64,000 nucleotides of DNA from NCBI GenBank assembly GCA_045545235.1, contig JAZQAN010000010.1:54949-118948 (forward strand). Direction: 5' to 3'. Positions within the stretch are counted from its first letter, which is position 1, and every line of letters starts with the position of its first letter. Shown here one piece after another: positions 34,425 through 40,862 of this stretch. Position numbers and translations under genes: made by a program. This DNA comes from CAZNKU01 sp045545235. GTDB taxonomy: Bacteria > Bacillota > Clostridia > Monoglobales > Firm-18. The notes below the pieces were generated by a model, which saw only the letters and a list, made by a program, of their open reading frames with translations, was not told where the DNA came from and ran no database searches.

Positions 34425-35414
34425 ATGAAGTTTATTTTTTTAATCAACCCTATGGCAGGTAAAGGCAACGATATTGAAAAATTAAAAAAATCAATTACCG
34501 AAGCCGCAGAAAAATTTAATAATAATTACGAAATATACATAACTAAATCCGTGGGTGATGCTGAAAGATATGTGCGCCAGAAATGCAATAACGAACGTGA
34601 ACTTACTGCATATATAGCATGTGGCGGTGATGGTACATTCAATGAGGTTGTAAATGGTGCCTATGGTTTTGAAAATGCTATTGTGGGCGTTCTGCCAACA
34701 GGTACGGGAAATGATTTTTGCAAAAACTTTCCAGATGCAGATTTTAAAAATATATATGCGCAATTTTGTGGAATTCCTACAGATTGCGATGTTATCTGTT
34801 ACAAAGGCATTGTTGACGGAAAAGAAGTTACGAGATACTGCGCTAATATGTTTAATATCGGCTTTGATTGCAATGTTGCCGACACAACCACAAAGCTGAA
34901 AAAATATCCTCTAATCAAAGGCTCGCTTGCTTATTTTTTAAGTATATTCGTAATGCTCATAAAGAAAAAAGGAGCAGACATACGTCTTGAAATTGATGGT
35001 AAAGAAATACATAACGGCAAATTACTTTTAACCGCAATAGCAAACGGCAAATGCTGCGGAGGAGGTATAAAGAGCAACCCCTACGCAATAACCGATGACG
35101 GTCTTATGGACGTTAATATAATAAAGGATGTTCCACGGCATATGTTTATTCCATGCCTTCCAAAATATATGAATGGCACACTTTTCAAAACTGATAAATA
35201 CGAACATTTTGCATCTACCTTACAATGTAAAAATGTAGTAATTACTCCAAATTCCAAAATGCGCCTGTGTGTAGACGGTGAAATATATGACGCTGAAAAA
35301 ATTGAATTTTCAGTTATTTCCAAGGGAATAAAACTTTTAAAGCCAACTAATAACAATAACCATTATCAATTTGAAAAGGAGAATGAAAATGAAAAAAATA
35401 CTATTTCAGGGTGA
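34425..35414 (+). CDS. Diacylglycerol kinase family lipid kinase (DgkB/YegS type)
   Basis: A 329-residue DAGK-catalytic-domain protein with FLINPMAGKGND at the N-terminus, the nucleotide motif IACGGDGTFNEVVNGA and VLPTGTGNDFCKNF, and a C-terminal beta-rich lobe. In Gram-positive bacteria this family phosphorylates diacylglycerol or related lipids at the membrane to recycle phospholipid headgroup turnover products. The C-terminus is unusually polar and overlaps the start of the downstream GDSL gene by 26 bp, linking the two. Substrate identity is inferred from family membership only. Confidence 0.88.
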   Translation: MKFIFLINPMAGKGNDIEKLKKSITEAAEKFNNNYEIYITKSVGDAERYVRQKCNNERELTAYIACGGDGTFNEVVNGAYGFENAIVGVLPTGTGNDFCKNFPDADFKNIYAQFCGIPTDCDVICYKGIVDGKEVTRYCANMFNIGFDCNVADTTTKLKKYPLIKGSLAYFLSIFVMLIKKKGADIRLEIDGKEIHNGKLLLTAIANGKCCGGGIKSNPYAITDDGLMDVNIIKDVPRHMFIPCLPKYMNGTLFKTDKYEHFASTLQCKNVVITPNSKMRLCVDGEIYDAEKIEFSVISKGIKLLKPTNNNNHYQFEKENENEKNTISG

Positions 35415-36012
35415 CTCAATTACAGATTGCGGACGTGACAGAGAAAATGATCGCCTTATGGGCAGAGGCTATGCTACAAATGTAGCCCAGTGCATAGGCT
35501 TTGACTTTCCGGGTGAATACGAATTTCTAAACCGCGGTATTTCAGGCAACAGAATTGTTGACCTTTACGCAAGAATTAAAAGTGATATAATAAACCTTGC
35601 ACCCGATTATATGAGTATCCTTATTGGTGTCAATGATGTATGGCACGAATTCAGCAGACAAAATGGTGTTGCAACAGAAAAATTTGAAAAAATATATGAT
35701 ATGTTGATTACAGAAGTAAAAGAAGCTCTTCCCAATATTAAAATTATGATTTTAGAACCATATGTAATGTTTGGTACCGCAACGGAAGAATATTTTGATG
35801 GTTTTAAAGCAGATGTCCTTTCCAAAGCTGCTGCGGCAAAAAGAGTTGCCCAAAAGCATAATCTTAAGTTTATTCCTCTTCAGGAAAAATTTGACGAAAT
35901 GGAAAAACTAGTTGCCGAACCATATTGGACAGGTGACGGTGTACATCCTGCAAATCCAGGACACGAGCTTATCGCCCGCGAATGGATGAAAGCTTTTGAA
36001 GAAATAAAATAA
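35389..36012 (+). CDS. SGNH/GDSL-type hydrolase
   Basis: About 207 residues with the block I serine motif LFQGDSITDCGRDRENDRL, block III LIGVNDVWHEF and the catalytic Asp/His block V GDGVHPANPGHELIA. There is no signal peptide, so it is intracellular. Relatives include acyl-CoA thioesterases, lysophospholipases and carbohydrate esterases; the YxaT/rhamnogalacturonan-acetylesterase-like GxND spacing does not settle which. Two in-frame starts lie upstream (TTG 35371, ATG 35383), but the ATG at 35389 has the right distance from AAGGAG. It overlaps and is co-transcribed with the lipid kinase. Confidence 0.83.
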   Translation: MKKILFQGDSITDCGRDRENDRLMGRGYATNVAQCIGFDFPGEYEFLNRGISGNRIVDLYARIKSDIINLAPDYMSILIGVNDVWHEFSRQNGVATEKFEKIYDMLITEVKEALPNIKIMILEPYVMFGTATEEYFDGFKADVLSKAAAAKRVAQKHNLKFIPLQEKFDEMEKLVAEPYWTGDGVHPANPGHELIAREWMKAFEEIK

Positions 36013-36043
36013 TAAAAGAGTTGTCTTACGACAACTCTTTTAT
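36012..36043. terminator. Terminator after the GDSL gene (also facing rubredoxin)
   Basis: Perfect 14-bp stem ATAAAAGAGTTGTC/GACAACTCTTTTAT with a 4-base loop, 8 bases from the stop of the converging rubredoxin gene. Confidence 0.8.
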
Positions 36044-36050
36044 TTTGAAA

Positions 36051-36206
36051 TTATTCTTCTTCAAAAACTTCTTTCCCTAAAGAACATACAGGGCAAACCC
36101 AATCTTCAGGAACATCTTCCCAAGCTGTGCCTGCAGCAACTCCGTTATCTGGATCACCTATTTCAGGGTCATAAACATATCCGCATGGACATACAAATTT
36201 TTTCAT
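36051..36206 (-). CDS. Rubredoxin
   Basis: A 51-residue protein read directly on the minus strand: it starts MKKFVCPCGYVYDPEIGDPD, continues AAGTAWEDVPEDWVCPVCS and ends in EEE. It carries the one-electron iron centre of rubredoxin and probably reduces the rubrerythrin encoded 1.5 kb away. The first metal knuckle reads C-P-C-G, one residue shorter than the usual C-x-x-C-G, and the second ends CPVCS instead of CPVCG; whether both are genuine deserves a check. The ribosome binding site is AGGAGG. The promoter and operator are almost superimposable on those of rubrerythrin. Confidence 0.9.
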   Translation of the reverse strand: MKKFVCPCGYVYDPEIGDPDNGVAAGTAWEDVPEDWVCPVCSLGKEVFEEE

Positions 36207-36231
36207 GTTAAAACCTCCTAAATTTTAATAA

Positions 36232-36246
36232 TAGTAATTAATACTG
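36232..36246. promoter_or_regulatory. PerR-type operator of rubredoxin
   Basis: TAGTAAT-T-AATACTG, a 7-1-7 inverted repeat (5 of 7 pairs), located 5 bp downstream of the -10 box, so it covers the transcription start. Confidence 0.65.
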
Positions 36247-36251
36247 ATATT

Positions 36252-36279
36252 ATTATAACACATTTATATAATATGTCAA
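36252..36279 (-). promoter_or_regulatory. Rubredoxin promoter
   Basis: Minus-strand TTGACA and TATAAT, both perfect, with a 16-base spacer. The geometry is the same as at the rubrerythrin promoter. Confidence 0.8.
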
Positions 36280-36390
36280 TAGTTTTTTGAAATTAATGCT
36301 TGTATTTTATGGCATTACTTATTTGAAAGAAGGCTGTAGAGAAAATACTTTTTCTACAGCCATACCCAAAATCACTCAAGTTATTCTAAT

Positions 36391-36597
36391 TTATATTGTT
36401 GCTCCATTCATTATATTGGATATAATATCCAAAACTTTCTGATGACATCCACCGCAACCTGTAGAACAATTAGTTATTTTCTGAACGCTCTCAAAAGTCT
36501 TTAATACATTATCAAACTTGTCATTTTTTTGTATAGCATCCGCAATGTCATTGTAACTTACCTGCTTGCAATTGCATACCATATAATTTTCAGTCAT
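36391..36597 (-). CDS. BFD-like [2Fe-2S]-binding protein
   Basis: About 68 residues with the four-cysteine pattern of bacterioferritin-associated ferredoxin-like domains: CNCKQVSYNDI at the N-terminus and CSTGCGGCHQKVLDII at the C-terminus, the two clusters bracketing one 2Fe-2S cluster. Stand-alone BFD-like proteins serve in iron release or as small redox carriers. The ATG at 36597 is nine bases from GGAGG; the in-frame TTG at 36606 abuts that site and is unlikely. It has its own promoter (36631-36659) and lies among oxidative-stress genes, but lacks the AGTAAT operator seen at rubredoxin and rubrerythrin. Confidence 0.82.
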   Translation of the reverse strand: MTENYMVCNCKQVSYNDIADAIQKNDKFDNVLKTFESVQKITNCSTGCGGCHQKVLDIISNIMNGATI

Positions 36598-36890
36598 ATT
36601 ACTCAACCTCCAAAAATTTTCTTTTATTATATTATATCATATCTCATACAAAAAATCAATACCAACTACCGAGCAATAAAGAATTGTAAAAAATTTCTTC
36701 AAAAGCACTTCTGAACCTTTTCTATGAAGAGCTTAACAATGGGGCTACTCACTAAAATCGAGGGTTCTACAATTTTCAATCTCATTTTGCCACCTTTTTC
36801 TTGTACCCACCATTTAAGGAATATGGACATAAAATGAAGTTTTTATTATGCCTGTTACTTTATTATTTATGACTCTTTCACGCACCGAAA
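36598..36890. other. Intergenic stretch of about 290 bp without a convincing gene
   Basis: Beyond the BFD promoter it holds a possible 43-codon frame on the minus strand (36699-36830) that resembles nothing I know. There are no hairpins with T runs and no recognisable transposon ends. It may be decayed sequence related to the apparently truncated gene next to it. Confidence 0.4.
36631..36659 (-). promoter_or_regulatory. Promoter of the BFD-like gene
   Basis: Minus-strand TTGATT and TATAAT with a 17-base spacer. Confidence 0.6.
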
Positions 36891-37466
36891 TCATTTATAA
36901 GCTGAAATTCTGTCCTCAAACGCTTTAAACAGTTGTTCCTCATAACCTAACATAGCTTTGCAAGTAATCATACAAGCCATGTTGTCTTTAATATTTACAT
37001 ACATTTTAACTGTTGTATCAATCCCGTTAACATCAGTTATTTTAGCAGTTAACACCTTATATGTGCTGCCCGCAATATATTCATCAGTCACTTGCGCAGT
37101 TGCGTTTAAACCATTTTTAATTCCGCCTATGTAGTCTTCAACAGATATATCTTCAATGCCATATGCACTCATCACACCGACAATTACTTCACCGACATAC
37201 GTATCATCTGCTTTATAAAGTGCGCCCATCTCGGTTTCAGCATATATTGTTTCTGTAAATTTTTCATGTAATTCCTGTGGTACATCTTCTTTTTTTAATG
37301 CAGCAAGTGCTGATGTTGTTGTAGTATCTTTAACTGCTTCTGATGATGCCTTCAAATCTGCATCCGAGCAAAACTCCCAATTTTCATCAATCACAAATCT
37401 AAAACCAAATTTTTCAGATACATATTCATTATCATCGCAATGTCCAGGGACATATTCCTCCATCAT
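36891..37466 (-). CDS. Hypothetical protein, probably an N-terminally truncated exported protein
   Basis: 191 residues, acidic, no family assigned. It begins MMEEYVPGHCDDNEYVSEKFGFRFVIDENW; the aromatic/Gly pattern around FGFRFVIDENWEF resembles the start of the mature domain of PsbP-like or DUF lipoproteins that normally follow a signal peptide, which is absent here. The start codon has no proper ribosome binding site; the GGAGG present lies inside the reading frame at codons 2-4. A TATAAT is found upstream. This suggests a lost N-terminus or a frameshift, so expression is doubtful. It sits between the BFD-like and rubrerythrin genes without operon linkage. Confidence 0.5.
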   Translation of the reverse strand: MMEEYVPGHCDDNEYVSEKFGFRFVIDENWEFCSDADLKASSEAVKDTTTTSALAALKKEDVPQELHEKFTETIYAETEMGALYKADDTYVGEVIVGVMSAYGIEDISVEDYIGGIKNGLNATAQVTDEYIAGSTYKVLTAKITDVNGIDTTVKMYVNIKDNMACMITCKAMLGYEEQLFKAFEDRISAYK

Positions 37467-37518
37467 TTTTATCGTTTTGTATTTATATTATTATAGTAAC
37501 ACACGATTCATAAAAAAA

Positions 37519-37550
37519 ACAATACCTACTGCCTAAACAGTAGGTATTGT
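37519..37550 (-). terminator. Terminator of rubrerythrin
   Basis: Perfect 13-bp stem ACAATACCTACTG/CAGTAGGTATTGT with a 6-base loop; a run of eight T follows on the minus strand. Confidence 0.9.
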
Positions 37551-37560
37551 AAAAAACATC

Positions 37561-38148
37561 TTATTTAAAATATCTGTTTAAAAGTCCTTCTAAACCTTTA
37601 CCATGACGAGCTTCGTCGCGAGCCATTTCATGAACTGTATCATGGATAGCATCAAGACCATTTTTCTTTGCACAAGCAGCAAGGTCAAATTTGCCTTGAG
37701 TTGCACCATATTCGCAGTCAACTCTCCATGCAAGGTTATCTTTTGTAGTAGCTTTCATATTTGGTTCTAAATCTTCGCCAAGAAGTTCTGCAAATTTTGC
37801 AGCATGTTCTGCTTCTTCATAAGCAGCTTTTTCCCAATATAGTCCTACTTCCGGATAACCTTCTCTGTGTGCAATACGAGCCATGCAAAGATACATACCA
37901 ACCTCTGCACATTCACCATTAAAGTTAGCCATTAACTGTTCAAAAATATATTTCTTATCTTCTTCACTGATGTCAGGATTATTTTTAACTGTTTTAGCAT
38001 AAACACCATATTCATGTTCTGCAGCAAGGGCAGCACCTTCTACCATTTCCTTAAACTTTTCAGCAGGCACCTTACATACAGGGCACTTTTCAGGAGCTGA
38101 ATCTCCTTCGTGAACATATCCACAAACTGAGCATACAAATTTTTTCAT
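37561..38148 (-). CDS. rbr: Reverse rubrerythrin (N-terminal rubredoxin domain, NADH peroxidase type)
   Basis: About 195 residues. The rubredoxin domain comes first (MKKFVCSVCGYVHEGDSAP, then CPVCKVP), followed by a ferritin-like diiron domain with ligand motifs ANFNGECAEVGMY, EEAEHAAKF, CEYGATQ and DEARHG. This order is the reverse of classical rubrerythrin and is typical of the oxygen- and peroxide-scavenging reverse rubrerythrins of Clostridia. It reduces hydrogen peroxide with electrons from NADH via rubredoxin-type carriers. The ATG at 38148 follows GGAGG; the longer frame to 38163 starts before it. It lies just downstream of perR with its own promoter and operator. Confidence 0.94.
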   Translation of the reverse strand: MKKFVCSVCGYVHEGDSAPEKCPVCKVPAEKFKEMVEGAALAAEHEYGVYAKTVKNNPDISEEDKKYIFEQLMANFNGECAEVGMYLCMARIAHREGYPEVGLYWEKAAYEEAEHAAKFAELLGEDLEPNMKATTKDNLAWRVDCEYGATQGKFDLAACAKKNGLDAIHDTVHEMARDEARHGKGLEGLLNRYFK

Positions 38149-38188
38149 TATTAATTCCTCCATTTATTTTATTGTTTTATTTTAATAA

Positions 38189-38203
38189 TAGTAATCGTTA
38201 CTA
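38189..38203. promoter_or_regulatory. PerR-type operator of rubrerythrin
   Basis: TAGTAAT-C-GTTACTA, a 7-1-7 inverted repeat with 6 of 7 pairs, 5 bp downstream of the -10 box. The flanking TTACTATTATTAAAAT on the minus strand is also present at rubredoxin. Confidence 0.75.
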
Positions 38204-38208
38204 TATTT

Positions 38209-38236
38209 ATTATAACATAATAATTTCGTTTGTCAA
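38209..38236 (-). promoter_or_regulatory. Rubrerythrin promoter
   Basis: Perfect TTGACA and TATAAT with a 16-base spacer on the minus strand. The -35 box lies inside the 3' end of perR. Confidence 0.8.
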
Positions 38237-38626
38237 GCTTTTTTTCTTACATTTTTCACAGGTTCCATAAAAAATCAACGAGTGTGTTTTAATATCTGCC
38301 TTCATAAGTTCTTCAACCCTGGATTCAAGATTTTCATTCACCGGTATATCAACATCACTGACGCCTCCGCAGTTTATACAGGAAAAATGATAGTGGTTAT
38401 TCGCATTACCATCATAATGGTCGCTTTCACCATTAGTTGAAATTTTAACAACATCTCCCATACTTTCAAGCAAAGCAAGGTTTCGATATACTGTACCAAG
38501 GCTTATTTTAGGATAAGTCCTCTTTAAGTCTATGTATAATTGTTCTGCAGTAGGATGATCATAACGGCCCTTAAGATTCTCTATTATTGCCTCTCTTTGG
38601 CGGCTATACTTAATTGTTCTTTCCAT
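38210..38626 (-). CDS. perR: Fur-family peroxide-responsive regulator, PerR-like
   Basis: A 138-residue Fur-family repressor. It has a winged-helix DNA-binding domain (HPTAEQLYIDLKRTYPKISL, GTVYRNLALLESMG), then the metal-sensing region DHYDGNANNHYHFSCINCGG and a second Cys pair CEKCKKK. The two CxxC pairs form the structural zinc site. The Asp and His residues in DHYDGN and HYHF match the PerR regulatory site where metal-catalysed histidine oxidation senses peroxide. The Asp (not Glu) in DVDIP also favours PerR over Fur. It is adjacent to rubrerythrin, and operator-like sites precede itself, rubrerythrin and rubredoxin. Confidence 0.88.
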   Translation of the reverse strand: MERTIKYSRQREAIIENLKGRYDHPTAEQLYIDLKRTYPKISLGTVYRNLALLESMGDVVKISTNGESDHYDGNANNHYHFSCINCGGVSDVDIPVNENLESRVEELMKADIKTHSLIFYGTCEKCKKKSLTNEIIML

Positions 38627-38645
38627 TAAATCCCTCCTTTAATAT

Positions 38646-38660
38646 CAGTAATAATTCTTG
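38646..38660. promoter_or_regulatory. PerR-type operator of perR (autoregulation)
   Basis: CAGTAAT-A-ATTCTTG, a degenerate 7-1-7 repeat sharing AGTAAT with the rubredoxin and rubrerythrin operators; 8 bp downstream of the -10 box. Confidence 0.55.
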
Positions 38661-38668
38661 TTATTTTT

Positions 38669-38697
38669 ATTTTAACAATAAATTTTAAAAAAGTCAA
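38669..38697 (-). promoter_or_regulatory. perR promoter
   Basis: Minus-strand TTGACT and TAAAAT with a 17-base spacer. Confidence 0.65.
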
Positions 38698-38717
38698 GAG
38701 TTTTTTACACAAAAAAT

Positions 38718-38745
38718 AAAGCCTGTCTTAAATAAGACAGGCTTT
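38718..38745 (-). terminator. Terminator of the sugar transporter operon
   Basis: 13-bp stem AAAGCCTGTCTTA/TAAGACAGGCTTT with a 2-base apex, followed by a T run on the minus strand, just after the last permease gene. Confidence 0.8.
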
Positions 38746-38771
38746 TATTATTTAATTGGATGGATTGTTTA

Positions 38772-39761
38772 TTAACCTTTAACAGAACCGATCATTACAC
38801 CTTTAACAAAGTGTTTCTGAACGAAAGGATAGATGATAAGTACCGGAATAACCGAAACAACGATTGTTGAATACTTAAGCAACTGTTTAATACGTTCTGC
38901 TTCTTCTGCAAAGTCTTCAGACTGAGTAGCAGCTTCGTTATTAATAATGATATTACGTAGAACAATCTGTAGTGGCTGCAAAGCATCATTCTGAATATAA
39001 AGCAAAGCAGTCATAAAGCTGTTCCAGTTTGCAATTGCATAATACAATGTCAAAACCGCAATACTTGCTTTTGAAAGAGGCATTACAATCTTAACAAAGA
39101 AACCAAAGTCATCGCAACCGTCAATCTGTGATGCTTCAAGCAATTCACCAGGAATACTGTTTGACATAAATGTTCTTGCGATAATCATATTCTGTACGTT
39201 TACACCAACAAGAATCAATGGCCAGATTGTATTACCCAAGTTAAGTGTATCAGTAATAAGCAAGTATGAAGGAATCAAACCACCGCTTATAAACATTGTG
39301 ATTGTGTAAAGCATCATAATCTTTGAACCGCCAGGCAAGTTCTTTCTTGCTAACGGATAAGCTACCATATATGTAAGGAACAATGAACCCACTGTACCAA
39401 CAACTGTGTAGAAAATTGAGTTTCTGAATGCCTGAATAACGTTGTATGTACCGTTATTGAAAATAGCTTCATAACCCTGCATTGTAAAGTTAACGGGCCA
39501 TGCAATAACATCACCGGCAATAACGTTATCAGCATTTGAGAACGAACATGCAACTATATACAGAATTGGAACTGCAACAATTAATAGCAATATAGTAAGA
39601 ATTACATTAATAATAGTATAGAAAATTTTATCTTCCACAGTATCATTAATCTTACGTGAAGCTTTCATTTTAGCTTTGATAGCCTTATCCATTTCACGGC
39701 GTTCAGCTCTTAAAGCTTTTTTATCCATCATTTCTTTGTTTGTACCGTTAGTTTTTACCAT
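38772..39761 (-). CDS. Carbohydrate ABC transporter permease (LplC/YtcP type)
   Basis: A 329-residue permease of the MalG class with six apparent membrane segments; a charged N-terminal extension (residues 1-45) precedes them. The EAA loop is visible: ELLEASQIDGCDDFGFFVKI followed by VMPLSKASIAV. The C-terminus KHFVKGVMIGSVKG is a hallmark of YtcP/LplC proteins. It partners the LplB-like permease to import oligosaccharides. The start overlaps the stop of the upstream permease gene by 7 bp (ATGGTAA). No ATPase gene is present, so a shared MsmX-type ATPase elsewhere must energise it. Confidence 0.92.
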   Translation of the reverse strand: MVKTNGTNKEMMDKKALRAERREMDKAIKAKMKASRKINDTVEDKIFYTIINVILTILLLIVAVPILYIVACSFSNADNVIAGDVIAWPVNFTMQGYEAIFNNGTYNVIQAFRNSIFYTVVGTVGSLFLTYMVAYPLARKNLPGGSKIMMLYTITMFISGGLIPSYLLITDTLNLGNTIWPLILVGVNVQNMIIARTFMSNSIPGELLEASQIDGCDDFGFFVKIVMPLSKASIAVLTLYYAIANWNSFMTALLYIQNDALQPLQIVLRNIIINNEAATQSEDFAEEAERIKQLLKYSTIVVSVIPVLIIYPFVQKHFVKGVMIGSVKG

Positions 39762-40741
39762 AAGCTACTTTCACCAACTTTCTGTGAGAACTTATTAACA
39801 CTCCAGATACAAATAAAGTTGATTATGGAGTTAAAGAAGTTAATTGCTGTAGCACTTGAGTACTGTTTGAAACCTCTTACGATACCTTCGTTATAAACGT
39901 ATGTAGAAATAAGTTCACTATACTTAATATTTGCATCATTCTGCATTAGCAATGCTTTTTCATAACCAACGCTCAAGATGTGACCTGAACGAAGGATAAG
40001 CATAATTACGATTGTAGGCAAAATTGTAGGAATATCGATGTGCAACATAATCTTAAATCTTGATGCACCGTCAATCTGAGCTGATTCATACAATTCTGTA
40101 TCTACAGCAGACAAAGCAGCAATGTAAATAATTGAGTTAAAACCAAGGTTCTGCCATATTGCAGACCACACGTATGTATGATAGAAAGCCTTAGGATTAC
40201 CCATAAGGTCAGGTATAGCAGCACCTTCACCGGCTACTAATTCAACCAACTGCTTGAAGATACCGATATGAGGACTGAAAATCTGGAACATCATACCAAC
40301 GATAATAACTATTGAGAAAAAGTGTGGAATATAAGTTACTGTCTGCACTATTTTCTTGAATTTCTCAACACGTACAACGTTCAGGCAAAGAGCAAGAACA
40401 ACTGACAGTGGGAAACTGCAAAGTAATGAATACATTGAAATAATCAATGTGTTTTTGAACAAGTTCCAGAACACCTGACTGTTGATAAACTCAACGAAGT
40501 GTTTAATACCAACCCATTCACTGCCGATCATACCAAATTTAGGTGTATAGTCCTTGAAAGCTATCTGAAGACCATACATTGGATAGTAAGAAAACAATAG
40601 CAAATACGCAACCGGCAAGATTACCATAAGGTACAACTGCCATGATTTGAATATTTGTTTTCTTGTACTTGTGCGTCTTTTCTTACGCATTTCTTTAGTT
40701 TCTACGAACGTATTAGCCGTAGCAACTGAATTATTAACCAT
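39755..40741 (-). CDS. Carbohydrate ABC transporter permease (LplB/YteP type)
   Basis: A MalF-class permease of about 328 residues with the LplB signatures YLLLFSYYPMYGLQIAFKDY and FKNTLIISMYSLLCSFPLSV, and the EAA loop ELYESAQIDGASRFKIMLHI. Membrane segments alternate with short loops. The longer frame begins at a TTG (40753), but the ATG at 40741 has the better spaced GGTGA. Together with the LplC-like protein it forms a heterodimeric channel for complex or acidic oligosaccharides. A stem-loop separates it from the binding-protein gene. Confidence 0.92.
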   Translation of the reverse strand: MVNNSVATANTFVETKEMRKKRRTSTRKQIFKSWQLYLMVILPVAYLLLFSYYPMYGLQIAFKDYTPKFGMIGSEWVGIKHFVEFINSQVFWNLFKNTLIISMYSLLCSFPLSVVLALCLNVVRVEKFKKIVQTVTYIPHFFSIVIIVGMMFQIFSPHIGIFKQLVELVAGEGAAIPDLMGNPKAFYHTYVWSAIWQNLGFNSIIYIAALSAVDTELYESAQIDGASRFKIMLHIDIPTILPTIVIMLILRSGHILSVGYEKALLMQNDANIKYSELISTYVYNEGIVRGFKQYSSATAINFFNSIINFICIWSVNKFSQKVGESSLW

Positions 40742-40821
40742 AATATTCACCAACCACTCGGTTAATACCGATTAAGCCTTTCCTTAATTTTATATTTACC
40801 AATAAACTCGTTAAATGACGA

Positions 40822-40846
40822 TTTATTCCGGAAAACCCGGAATAAA
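40822..40846 (-). terminator. Intercistronic stem-loop after the sugar-binding protein gene
   Basis: Perfect 10-bp stem TTTATTCCGG/CCGGAATAAA with a 5-base loop and no long T run. Like the hairpin at 17271-17296, it probably sets the ratio of binding protein to permease. Confidence 0.6.
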
Positions 40847-40862
40847 CCGTCCGTAACTTAAA

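Noticed and set aside
36699..36830. 43-codon minus-strand frame in the unexplained intergenic region
   Set aside because: An internal ATG has a possible AAAGGTGG site, but the product resembles nothing I know and could be chance; not supported enough to list as a gene.
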